From Kiritimatiellales bacterium (lineage in GTDB: Bacteria; Verrucomicrobiota; Kiritimatiellia; Kiritimatiellales; Pontiellaceae), in NCBI GenBank assembly GCA_003246265.1, contig QKAU01000065.1, forward strand, positions 1 through 64,000: 64,000 nucleotides of DNA, given 5' to 3'. The position numbers and the translations under genes were made by a program. Shown one piece after another: positions 1 through 9,449 of the stretch. The notes below the pieces were generated by a model. The model worked only from the letters and a program-made list of their open reading frames with translations, had not been told where the DNA came from and searched no databases. Within the stretch, counting starts at the first letter, position 1; the number at the start of each line of letters is the position of its first letter.

Positions 1-499
1 GGACATCGGAACAATCCGTTCCTTTTGGGAGGCCAACATCGCGCTGGCCGATCCGCTGCCCAGCTTCTCCTTCTACGAAATGCAGGCGCCCATCTATACC
101 AACATGCGCTACCTGCCGCCCTCGAAGATCAACCAGTGCGATGTGAGCCGAAGCCTGCTCTCCGATGGATGCATCATCTCGGCCAAGCGGATCGTGCGTT
201 CCGTGATCGGGGTGCGGGCCAAGGTGGGCGAGGGGTCGGAGGTCGAGGAGTCCATCATCATGGGGGCCGACTACTACGAGCACGGAAAGGTGCTGCATCC
301 CTCGGGCATCCCCTTGGGAATCGGGAAGAATTGCATCATCAAGAAGGCGATCATCGACAAGGATGCCCGCATCGGCGATGGCGTGGTCATATCGCCGGAG
401 GGCAAAGCACCGGAGTCCCAGACCGATCTCTACTGCATCCGCGATGGGATCATCGTGATTCCGAAGAACACCGTAATCCCTTCGGGAGCCGTGCTCTAA
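1..499 (+). CDS. glgC: Glucose-1-phosphate adenylyltransferase, C-terminal part (5' end outside window)
   Basis: The open frame enters from the left edge (first full codon at base 2) and ends with TAA at 497-499, so only about 165 C-terminal residues are present. It holds the end of the nucleotidyltransferase domain (the segment reading FYEMQAPIYT) followed by left-handed beta-helix repeats with hexapeptide periodicity (CIISAKRIV, SVIGVRAKVG, SIIMGADYYE, KAIIDKDARIG). The MGADYYE segment and the ending VIPSGAVL are typical of ADP-glucose pyrophosphorylase, which makes ADP-glucose from glucose-1-phosphate and ATP, the committed step of bacterial glycogen synthesis. The allosteric and catalytic N-terminal residues cannot be judged here. 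The next gene is convergent. Confidence 0.93.
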   Translation, partial: DIGTIRSFWEANIALADPLPSFSFYEMQAPIYTNMRYLPPSKINQCDVSRSLLSDGCIISAKRIVRSVIGVRAKVGEGSEVEESIIMGADYYEHGKVLHPSGIPLGIGKNCIIKKAIIDKDARIGDGVVISPEGKAPESQTDLYCIRDGIIVIPKNTVIPSGAVL

Positions 500-745
500 C
501 GGCATCGGTTCGTGGCGGGCCGGCATGGAAGTGTCCCTCTAGGGCAAAGGTCAACGCCCGCAGTGGCGTTCGGTGGCAGTCACCCCAAACAAACCCGATC
601 CTGATGCCGCATATGGGATGATTCCTGCACTTCATGAAGTGTGGGAATTGAAAGACAACCTTGGCGGGTTCATGCAGGAATGGGGCCGAGGCGATGCGGG
701 TACGACGTTTGGCTGCCATCGTGTTCCGCACCATCTCTCGCATGC
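500..745. other. Convergent intergenic region with a 28-bp interrupted palindrome
   Basis: This 246-bp gap lies between the 3' ends of glgC and the DUF456 gene. No credible gene was seen. It contains a perfect 14-bp palindrome (CACTTCATGAAGTG, 628-641) extended by five more symmetric base pairs on each side after a 2-bp mismatch (ATTCC at 621-625 and GGAAT at 644-648). A further copy of the left arm in inverted form (TGCAGGAAT, 673-681) could pair with 621-629 instead. Neither strand has a T-run after it, so it is not a standard intrinsic terminator. Confidence 0.5.
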
Positions 746-1282
746 TCAGGTGAGCGCGATGCCGACTCCCAGCAGGGCCGCCATCAGGAGTGTTGCCGCT
801 ATCTTCATGAATACGACGGCCACGCGGCCCAGCACGGCGCCGCGGGCAATATGCGCCGCATGGGCGGATTTGCGCATCCGGGAACGCTCCACAAGATAGG
901 CGCAGGCGAAACTGCCGGCCAGCATGCCGGCCAGATTGCCCACGATAGGTAGCGGCAGGAGGAATCCCCCGGCCACCATGCCCACCAGCCCGCCGCCGAA
1001 GGCGGCCCACCCGGCGGCCCTGGAGCCGCCGCGGCGCTGGACGCCCCAGTTGGCCGCAAAGGCCTCCGCCAGTTCGACGCCAATGCAGATGCACAGGAAG
1101 CAGAGCAAAGTGAGAGGCCCCGGGAAGGCTGGCCACCGGCTCCATGCCACGAGTCCGGCGGCGCCCAGCACGAGCCATGTGCCCGAGAGCGACAGGCAGG
1201 AGAGGGCGAAGCCCAGCAGGCAGAGGATAGCGGCCATCGAGTAGATGCCGAACGCGCCCAAGGCCTGCCAGTCGACCTCCAT
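746..1282 (-). CDS. DUF456 family membrane protein
   Basis: A 178-residue, strongly hydrophobic protein with about four or five transmembrane helices. It shows the DUF456 pattern: an N-terminal pair of helices rich in Leu/Ala, a short segment with an acidic pair (GVELAEAFAANWG), then a glycine-rich stretch (AAFGGGLVGMVAGGF) and a final helix. The function of the family is not established. It starts 3 bp after the stop of pepA and is almost certainly cotranscribed with it as the last gene of a minus-strand group. The call rests on family resemblance and is fairly secure; its role is unknown. Confidence 0.75.
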   Translation of the reverse strand: MEVDWQALGAFGIYSMAAILCLLGFALSCLSLSGTWLVLGAAGLVAWSRWPAFPGPLTLLCFLCICIGVELAEAFAANWGVQRRGGSRAAGWAAFGGGLVGMVAGGFLLPLPIVGNLAGMLAGSFACAYLVERSRMRKSAHAAHIARGAVLGRVAVVFMKIAATLLMAALLGVGIALT

Positions 1283-1285
1283 GCC

Positions 1286-2755
1286 CTATTCCAGTTCTGC
1301 AACCCAGCGGGCCAGCAGGCGCGCGCCGAATAGGGTGGCACCCGCCCCCTGGTGGGGCTTGGCGCTTTCCAGCCAGGCCGTGCCGGCAATGTCGAGATGC
1401 GCCCACGGGATCGACGCAGGAACAAACTCCTGCAGGAACGCCGCGGCCGTGGCCGTGCCCGCACCGCCCGATTTGCTCAGGTTCGAGAGGTCCGCGAAGT
1501 CGGATTTCATGTCGTCGGTGTACTCCTTGTAGAGCGGTAGCTGCCAGAGCCGTTCCCCGGAGGCCTTGCCGGCGGCGAGCAGGGCCTCCACAAGCGGCTG
1601 GTCGTTGCCGAGGATGGCCGCGGCCGCATTGCCCAGGGCGATGATGCACGCACCAGTGAGGGTGGCGAGGTCCACAATCGCGCGAGGCTTGAGATCGGCG
1701 GCAAGTCCCAGGGCATCGGCCAGCACGAGCCGACCTTCCGCATCGGTGTTGAGCACCTCGATCGTCTTCCCCTTGTAGGCGGCGATGATGTCACCCGGGC
1801 GCGTCGCATTCGCTCCGGGCATGTTCTCTGCCGCGCCGAGGATGCCAATTACAGGGGTTTTCGTCTTCATGCAGGCCACCATCTGCATCGCGGCCAGCAC
1901 CGCCATGCCGCCACACTTGTCGTAGCGCATCCAGCCCATGCCCTTGCCCGGCTTGAGCGAAATACCCCCGGTATCGAACGTGACGGTTTTCCCAACGAGC
2001 ACGACGGGGCGGGCGTTCTTGTCCGACCCCGCGTGCGTGAGGATGATCATGCGCGGGTCCTGGGCGCTGCCCCGGGCGACGCAGAGAATACCGTTGCATC
2101 CCTTGCGCTCGAGCTCGGCCTTCCCGAGCACCTTGCATGCGAGGCCGTTGGCTTTTGCCATGGCCCGGGCCCACTCGGCGATCTTCGCGGGCGGGGCCGC
2201 GTTGCCGGGCAGGTTTGCCAGGTCGGCGGTCGACAACAGGGACGCGCCGTGGGCCTCCGCCATCCGCAGGCAGCTGCGGTCCTTTACCGTTCCGGAGAAG
2301 ACCAGCGATGCCGCGGGCTTCTTCTCCCCGTCCCCCTTGAAGGTGGAAAACTCGTACGTTCCCCAGGCCGCTCCACGTCCGGCGAGGAGGAGGTAGTCCT
2401 CGTCGGGGAGCTCTTCCAGCCCGCTGGCGGCGGCCATGGCGAACGAACCGATTCCGGCCGCGCGCCCGGCCCGAACCGCTGCGGCAACCGCCTGTTCCAC
2501 CAGGCCGTTATGGAAGTGCCTGGCCTCGCCGATGCCTGCGAGCACCAGTTGCCTGGCCCGTGCTTCGCCATGGAGCGGGAAGAGCGCGACCTGGCCGGCT
2601 TCGCCCTTGAAGGCCGAGGCCTTGGCAAGTGCCGCAGCCTGCGCGGACAGCCCTTCGGAACCCGGCGGGAGCAGGGGAGTCCTGCCCCGGCACAGGAGGA
2701 TGATCGCATCCTTGCGAAGCTGCGCCAGCGGAACAGCCGAGACGGAAATCTTCAT
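1286..2755 (-). CDS. pepA: Leucyl aminopeptidase (M17 family)
   Basis: A 489-residue cytosolic M17 aminopeptidase that removes N-terminal amino acids from peptides with two catalytic metal ions. The metal and active-site region is intact: VGKTVTFDTGG at about 254-264, a second block with MRYDKCGG, and NTDAEGRL at about 336-343, which carries the catalytic Arg and bridging acidic residues. The N-terminal half is the usual variable macro-like domain. An upstream in-frame ATG at 2815 exists, but 2755 is preferred: it gives a normal N-terminus (MKISVSAVPL), has AAGGA about 10 bases upstream, and lies 1 bp from the stop of the preceding lipoprotein gene. The DUF456 gene follows after 3 bp. Confidence 0.95.
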   Translation of the reverse strand: MKISVSAVPLAQLRKDAIILLCRGRTPLLPPGSEGLSAQAAALAKASAFKGEAGQVALFPLHGEARARQLVLAGIGEARHFHNGLVEQAVAAAVRAGRAAGIGSFAMAAASGLEELPDEDYLLLAGRGAAWGTYEFSTFKGDGEKKPAASLVFSGTVKDRSCLRMAEAHGASLLSTADLANLPGNAAPPAKIAEWARAMAKANGLACKVLGKAELERKGCNGILCVARGSAQDPRMIILTHAGSDKNARPVVLVGKTVTFDTGGISLKPGKGMGWMRYDKCGGMAVLAAMQMVACMKTKTPVIGILGAAENMPGANATRPGDIIAAYKGKTIEVLNTDAEGRLVLADALGLAADLKPRAIVDLATLTGACIIALGNAAAAILGNDQPLVEALLAAGKASGERLWQLPLYKEYTDDMKSDFADLSNLSKSGGAGTATAAAFLQEFVPASIPWAHLDIAGTAWLESAKPHQGAGATLFGARLLARWVAELE

Positions 2756-2756
2756 G

Positions 2757-3140
2757 CTACAGGATTCCTTCCGGCACTTTGGCGTTGGGATTGGCGGGAC
2801 GGAGGTTGACGGCAAAGCCGGAGAGGGCGATCGCCTCCTCGATGTTCATTGTGCGGATGGTGGAGCCCTGGTAGCTCACCGTCAGCGTGCGTTCGTCGAG
2901 GTTGCTCGTGCAGTCGACATAGCCCGGCAGGGCCCGGAGATGGTTGGCAATATAGCTGGCGGCGGCGGGAGTCGACATGTCGGGGACATGGAATTCGGCC
3001 GATACGATCTCCTTGCGGAAGCACCAGAACATGAAGGTGGGTTTGGTCTTTTCCTCCTGTGCGGCCGCATCCCGGTCGTCGCAGCCGGACACGGCAAGGA
3101 CGAAAAGGAGCGTTAGTGGAGCTACAATGGATTTCATCAT
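2757..3140 (-). CDS. Small lipoprotein with a heavy-metal-associated-like fold
   Basis: A 127-residue lipoprotein: a short basic start (MMKSIVAP), a hydrophobic stretch, and a lipobox ending in VSGC, followed by an acidic linker. The rest has the beta-alpha-beta-beta-alpha-beta layout of HMA domains (EFHVPDMSTPAAASYIANHL, then an LTVSYQG strand), but the classical CxxC metal site is absent, so copper binding cannot be assumed. The start is set at the ATG with AAGGAGA seven bases upstream; a second ATG follows immediately. It sits between the glycosidase-like gene (37-bp gap) and pepA (1-bp gap). Its function is unknown. HMA-like is a structural inference; lipoprotein is well supported. Confidence 0.6.
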   Translation of the reverse strand: MMKSIVAPLTLLFVLAVSGCDDRDAAAQEEKTKPTFMFWCFRKEIVSAEFHVPDMSTPAAASYIANHLRALPGYVDCTSNLDERTLTVSYQGSTIRTMNIEEAIALSGFAVNLRPANPNAKVPEGIL

Positions 3141-3177
3141 GGATCTCTCCTTGCGGGTCTGGATTGAATGGGGCGCA

Positions 3178-5340
3178 CTATAGTTCATGCATGAGCTGAT
3201 ATCGATAAATTTCCTTCCACCTGGGCGGGGAACGGAAGCCTTCCTGGGCCAGGTAGCGCCAATGGTTGATTTCGCCGACCAGCTCCGGGAAGATCTCCTC
3301 GAAGATGTAGCAGAATTCGTAGTAGTTGCCCTCCGCCTCCTTGAAGCGGCCCTGCAGTTGCAGGGCCAGGCCGAGCGCGATCATCGGCCCGGGACTGTCG
3401 GGCATCTCCTCGCGAACCTCCTGCAGGAACCGGACGGCGGTTTCAGGGTTGTCGTTGAGCAGGGAAAGATTGCCGGCCATGTAGCGCGCCATGGCGGCCC
3501 GCCCGGGGTAGTAGTGGATGAGCGCCTTGACGCTTTCGATCGTTGCGTCGACGTCGCGGTTGGCATAGGCACTGTTCATCTGCGCCTCCAGCACTTCGAA
3601 CGGGGGCGGGGCATGGAGGGCATCGTAGACGACGTGGACGCAGAACAGCGTAAAGAGGGTTGCGGCCAGCACGAACAGGTCGAAGCGGTCCGCCCGTACC
3701 CGGCGCAACATGCGGGAGAGGCCGCCGGTAACCGTGCCCGTGGCGTGGTAGCGGTATTGGTGGATGGATTGGACGTTGACGATGTAGGCCGCCGTGGCCG
3801 GGTCGAGCCGAAGCTGTTGGCTGGATTCCAGCGAGAGCGTGTGCCATTCCACGAAGCCCTGCAGGGTAACGCGCACGAAGTCGCGCAACACCGAACCGTG
3901 AGGGTCGGCGGCCTGGAGCGACTGGAAGATCAGCAACTGCCGGAGTAGCGGAAAGGAACCCTCGTCCATGGAAGAGATGCGCCAGCTCAGCACATCCAGT
4001 CCTCCGGGGAGCGTGCTCGACTCCCGGATGCGCTCGAGTATGGCCACCTTGTGCGCGGTAGGCAGATCGTCCCATAGCAGCGGCACCATCTCGGACAGCC
4101 CCCTCAACTGGATGGGATTCCCCCGGACGAACGCAATGGAAAAGGCGGATTGCGCTTCGTTCCAGAACTGTTCGACAATGTTGCGGCGCAGGGTTTCGCG
4201 CTCTGGCGCAAAGGGCACCATGACTCCGTCCGCCCGCTCGTTAGCCTCGCGGGCCAGGTGCTGGAACGCGTCGATTTCGGTCAGGAGGAGGATAGCGAGG
4301 TCGACGGTGGCCATATCCGTTTCGTGGACGTCGGGAACGAGCATCTCCCCGGCGCCCTTCCAGCAGTACCACCCGCGCCGCTTGGGATCGAAATGGTGGA
4401 GCATCCACTGCAGGTGGCGGCGGAGCAGGGGAAGGATGGAGTCGAGAAACCCGGGGTCGCGCCGTACTTCCCAGACAGTCCTGGCTGTCTTGGCCATCAA
4501 AGGCTTGGGGGCCTCGATCACGGAGGTGGTGGCATGGGGGGCATGGCGGACCGCGATGGCACCGGCGTTGGTCTGGAGGCGCAGTGCGCAGGAGACCAGG
4601 CTTTCGGCCACGGATGGATCGAGGAGCCTCCACGCCAAGGCAGCGGCGAAGCATTCGTTGATGTCGAACAGCGGGGTTTCCGAGTGGGACGCCTGGATCC
4701 ACGTCATCGGGATTCCGCCTTCGGGCGGCCGCAACGATTTCATCATGGTTTCGGCGCAAAGGATCGCCAGCGAATCGTGGTGGGCCATCTCCACGCACAG
4801 GCGCACGGCCGCGTCGCGGCGGTCGAACTCAGCCTGGAGCACCGGCTCGATCTCCTGGCCGAGGTAGTGGTCGGCCAGGCGCGCGGCCTCGGTACGGAGG
4901 GGCAACCTGCTGACCACGCAGAAGCAGTCGCCACGCAGGGCGATGAGCACATGGGAAGCGTCGCCTTCCAGCCAGCCGTATTCCCCGTCCCATGCGAGGG
5001 GCTGGCTGGCAGCCAGCGCGGGGGAGGGGATGCCGATGTGTCGGCCCCACAGCACGCCGGGCTCGGGAATGAGGACTTCGGCTCCGTGGTGGTGGCCACG
5101 CCGGTCGTAGTAGGCGCAGAACCCGTTGAAGAGCAGGTGGGTGCGGCTGTTCTGCGGCACGGGAACCTGCAGGGCCCATTCCGGCAGCGGGGTGTGGGGC
5201 ACGATGCGGCCCACGGTGGCTTGCGTGCGGAAGAACCAATCCGGATGGTCCACGCGCAAGGAGGCGCGGCAATCCCGGGGTTCCAGGCTCCATGCGTCGA
5301 TCCACGGATGCGCGGGGTAGGATCGGAAGATGAAATTCAT
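3178..5340 (-). CDS. Glycoside hydrolase-like (six-hairpin) protein with membrane helix and TPR tail
   Basis: A 720-residue protein. Residues of about 1-550 resemble the (alpha/alpha)6 toroid of GH63/GH37-type glucosidases and mannosylglycerate-hydrolase-like enzymes: an N-terminal beta-sandwich-like part, then helical repeats with motifs such as TWIQASHSETPLFDINEC, a WYCWKGAGEM block and an acidic HETDMATVDLA segment. A single membrane helix follows (about 553-572), then roughly 150 residues with TPR-like repeats (AMNLS/GLALQLQGRFKEAEGNYYEF type). No N-terminal signal peptide is visible, so topology is uncertain. The frame stays open far upstream across rpoD, but that part is antisense to a real gene; ATG 5340 begins the recognisable domain, though it lacks a clear ribosome binding site. 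The substrate is unknown. Confidence 0.6.
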   Translation of the reverse strand: MNFIFRSYPAHPWIDAWSLEPRDCRASLRVDHPDWFFRTQATVGRIVPHTPLPEWALQVPVPQNSRTHLLFNGFCAYYDRRGHHHGAEVLIPEPGVLWGRHIGIPSPALAASQPLAWDGEYGWLEGDASHVLIALRGDCFCVVSRLPLRTEAARLADHYLGQEIEPVLQAEFDRRDAAVRLCVEMAHHDSLAILCAETMMKSLRPPEGGIPMTWIQASHSETPLFDINECFAAALAWRLLDPSVAESLVSCALRLQTNAGAIAVRHAPHATTSVIEAPKPLMAKTARTVWEVRRDPGFLDSILPLLRRHLQWMLHHFDPKRRGWYCWKGAGEMLVPDVHETDMATVDLAILLLTEIDAFQHLAREANERADGVMVPFAPERETLRRNIVEQFWNEAQSAFSIAFVRGNPIQLRGLSEMVPLLWDDLPTAHKVAILERIRESSTLPGGLDVLSWRISSMDEGSFPLLRQLLIFQSLQAADPHGSVLRDFVRVTLQGFVEWHTLSLESSQQLRLDPATAAYIVNVQSIHQYRYHATGTVTGGLSRMLRRVRADRFDLFVLAATLFTLFCVHVVYDALHAPPPFEVLEAQMNSAYANRDVDATIESVKALIHYYPGRAAMARYMAGNLSLLNDNPETAVRFLQEVREEMPDSPGPMIALGLALQLQGRFKEAEGNYYEFCYIFEEIFPELVGEINHWRYLAQEGFRSPPRWKEIYRYQLMHEL

Positions 5341-5419
5341 CGCTGGATCATCTTGTCCACCCCGTGTTTCTTCAAGCGAAAACCGGGGTTTAGGATTCCA
5401 CATTATTTCCAAGTAAGCG

Positions 5420-5447
5420 TTGACCTTCCGAAATATCCTGATATTAA
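5420..5447 (+). promoter_or_regulatory. Candidate sigma-70 promoter of rpoD
   Basis: TTGACC at 5420-5425 and TATTAA at 5442-5447 with a 16-bp spacer, in an AT-rich island 57 bp before the rpoD start. Found by eye, not mapped. Confidence 0.5.
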
Positions 5448-5503
5448 TTGCCCGCTTTCGCCCATAATGGGTGAACTGTACTTTTTTACAACCAAGGAGT
5501 CCC

Positions 5504-7489
<1,986 letters not shown>

Positions 7490-7491
7490 CC

Positions 7492-8835
7492 ATGGCCCCA
7501 TCCGGGAACATCAGGACCATCATCAAGCGCGATGGCCAGGTCGTACCCTACGACCGCAGCCGGATTACCAACGCGATCTTCAGGGCCGCCGCCTCCACCG
7601 GCGGCTTTGGCTTTGATGAGGCCGAGCGCCTTGCGCAGCTGGTGGAGCAACGCACCTGCGAAAGCTACGCCAGCCAGGTCCCGACCGTCGAGGACCTGCA
7701 GGACATCGTCGAGTCGGTGCTGATGGCGAACGGCCACGTCAAGACCGCCCGCGCCTACATCATCTATCGGCAGAAACGCACGGAGATCCGCGAAGCGAAG
7801 CGCGGCGCGGTCGAGGCGACCGACAACATCCCGTACAAGTTGATCTACGAGGTCCTGCGCTGGAACATGGAGCATGGCTGCGAATCCCTCTCCGGGCTCA
7901 ACCGCATCATCGCGGAAGGCGGCTTCGGCGAGCTGGTCGAGGCCTGCGAGGCGCGCTACGCCAATGAGTGCCGCGCCGCCGCAAGGCGCATATTGGAGCG
8001 GGGCGGCGAGGTGCGCCTGGTGATCGTGGCGGGTCCCTCCTCATCGGGAAAGACGACCACCACCATCAAGCTGGGCGAGCACCTGGCCGCCCAGGGACTG
8101 AAGCTCAAGGCGATCAACGTCGACCACTACTTCTTCGATCTGGAACTCCACCCCCGGGACGAGTTTGGCGACTACGACTACGAAACGCCCCAGGCGTTGG
8201 ACATCGGGCTGATCAACCGGCATCTTGAACTCCTGCTGGCCGGGGAGTCCGTCAGGACCCCGCATTATGACTTCCACACCGGGAAGAGGACGCTGGAGGT
8301 CCACGAAATGCGGCTGGCAAAGGACGAAATCCTGCTGATGGACTGCTTGCACGGCCTGCACTCCGACATGACGCGGAGCGTGCCCGGTACCAGCAAGTTC
8401 CGCCTGTACATCGAAACCCTCGGGCAATTGCGCAACGAACGGGGTGATTTCATGCGCTGGGCCGACCACCGCCTCATGCGCCGCATGATCCGCGACAGCT
8501 GGAGCCGGAACCATGGAATCATGGAAACCCTGACGCACTGGCACTATGTGCGCAAGAGCGAACTCCAGTACATCATCCCCTTCATCGGCAACGTCGATTT
8601 CGTGGTCAACAGCGCCATGCCCTACGAGTTCCCGTTGCTCAAGCAAAAGCTCTACCGCTACTTCCCCGAAGCGGTGGAGCGCTACCGTGTTGATTTCAAG
8701 CGGCAGGACGCCTATCTGCGGGCGCAGCGGATCATGCAGTTCCTCGCGCCCCTGCAGGACGGGGTGGACGAAGCGTGCATCCCCGGGAATTCGCTCTTCC
8801 GCGAATTCATTGGCGGCAGCGCGTACTCTTATTGA
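7492..8835 (+). CDS. Nucleoside (uridine) kinase family protein with N-terminal ATP-cone
   Basis: A 447-residue protein. Residues of about 5-98 form an ATP-cone (IIKRDGQVVPYDRSRI, with the DIVESVLM and ARAYIIYRQKR helices), a nucleotide-sensing domain best known from ribonucleotide reductase and NrdR. Residues of about 175-400 are a P-loop kinase of the uridine kinase/phosphoribulokinase group: Walker A GPSSSGKTTT at 181-190 and the VDHYFFD segment typical of uridine kinases. Family members phosphorylate nucleosides or related sugars; the true substrate is unknown. The ATP-cone suggests control by ATP/dATP (inference). The gene begins 2 bp after the rpoD stop, so translation is probably coupled, with the site inside the end of rpoD. 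The next gene is convergent. Confidence 0.8.
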   Translation: MAPSGNIRTIIKRDGQVVPYDRSRITNAIFRAAASTGGFGFDEAERLAQLVEQRTCESYASQVPTVEDLQDIVESVLMANGHVKTARAYIIYRQKRTEIREAKRGAVEATDNIPYKLIYEVLRWNMEHGCESLSGLNRIIAEGGFGELVEACEARYANECRAAARRILERGGEVRLVIVAGPSSSGKTTTTIKLGEHLAAQGLKLKAINVDHYFFDLELHPRDEFGDYDYETPQALDIGLINRHLELLLAGESVRTPHYDFHTGKRTLEVHEMRLAKDEILLMDCLHGLHSDMTRSVPGTSKFRLYIETLGQLRNERGDFMRWADHRLMRRMIRDSWSRNHGIMETLTHWHYVRKSELQYIIPFIGNVDFVVNSAMPYEFPLLKQKLYRYFPEAVERYRVDFKRQDAYLRAQRIMQFLAPLQDGVDEACIPGNSLFREFIGGSAYSY

Positions 8836-8877
8836 TGCGGCAAGAGGTCCGGGATCGGGAGACCGGCTGCGTCGTCG

Positions 8878-9270
8878 TCAATCGAGGCCCAGATCGCCAT
8901 GGATCCGAAGGTGCTGGTCTTCCTTGTCGACCTGCAGTTGGCGTCCGGGAAAGGCCTTGGGAAGCTGCTGCTCGAGCATGGCCTGCACCGCGTCGCGCAG
9001 CTCCTCCCGCAATTCCCCGGGAATGTGCTCGAGCGTGGAGAGGCGGATGTCGACCACATAGCCCGGGCCGAAGCGGGATCCGAAGCCGGCGGAAAACGAG
9101 GCCCCGACATTGAAGAGGCCATCCATTTCCGGGTTCGACGTTGCGCCTGCCGCGGGGCGGGAGGGATGGAGGCGGAAACCATCGCCGTAGAGACGTTCCA
9201 GCTCGCGGTCGATCCCGTCGAAGATCCGCTTCAGGCGCAGTTCCCAATCGATGGCTTTCAGGTGTCGCAT
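8878..9270 (-). CDS. Hypothetical protein, about 130 residues
   Basis: No family was recognised. The predicted protein is acidic and mixed alpha/beta, with a glycine-rich middle (FNVGASFSAGFGSRFGPG) followed by a strand reading VVDIRLSTLEHIP and a helix with many Glu/Leu. No signal peptide or membrane helix is visible. The start is uncertain: ATG 9270 gives a natural N-terminus (MRHLKAIDWELRL) but has no clear ribosome binding site, while an in-frame ATG at 9366 would add 32 residues of unlikely composition. It is convergent with the nucleoside kinase gene and divergent from pckG. Codon usage matches its neighbours, which supports it being real. Confidence 0.6.
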   Translation of the reverse strand: MRHLKAIDWELRLKRIFDGIDRELERLYGDGFRLHPSRPAAGATSNPEMDGLFNVGASFSAGFGSRFGPGYVVDIRLSTLEHIPGELREELRDAVQAMLEQQLPKAFPGRQLQVDKEDQHLRIHGDLGLD

Positions 9271-9369
9271 GGCACGAAAGGAAAGAAGAAGACCGCGGCC
9301 GGTGCAAGTCGTATTTGGCGAAGGTTTTGCACGCAGGGGTTCCCTGGCCGTTTTTTTTCCCGCCAAGGT

Positions 9370-9397
9370 TTGACATCCCCCCGTGAATCCCTATCCT
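9370..9397 (+). promoter_or_regulatory. Strong candidate sigma-70 promoter of pckG
   Basis: A perfect -35 box TTGACA at 9370-9375 and TATCCT at 9392-9397, spacer 16 bp, about 52 bp upstream of the pckG ATG, which has its own GGAGG at 9437-9441. Confidence 0.65.
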
Positions 9398-9449
9398 TTC
9401 GCGAAATTTCGAAGGAATTGGGTCTCAAAACATAACGGAGGTTAACGAA

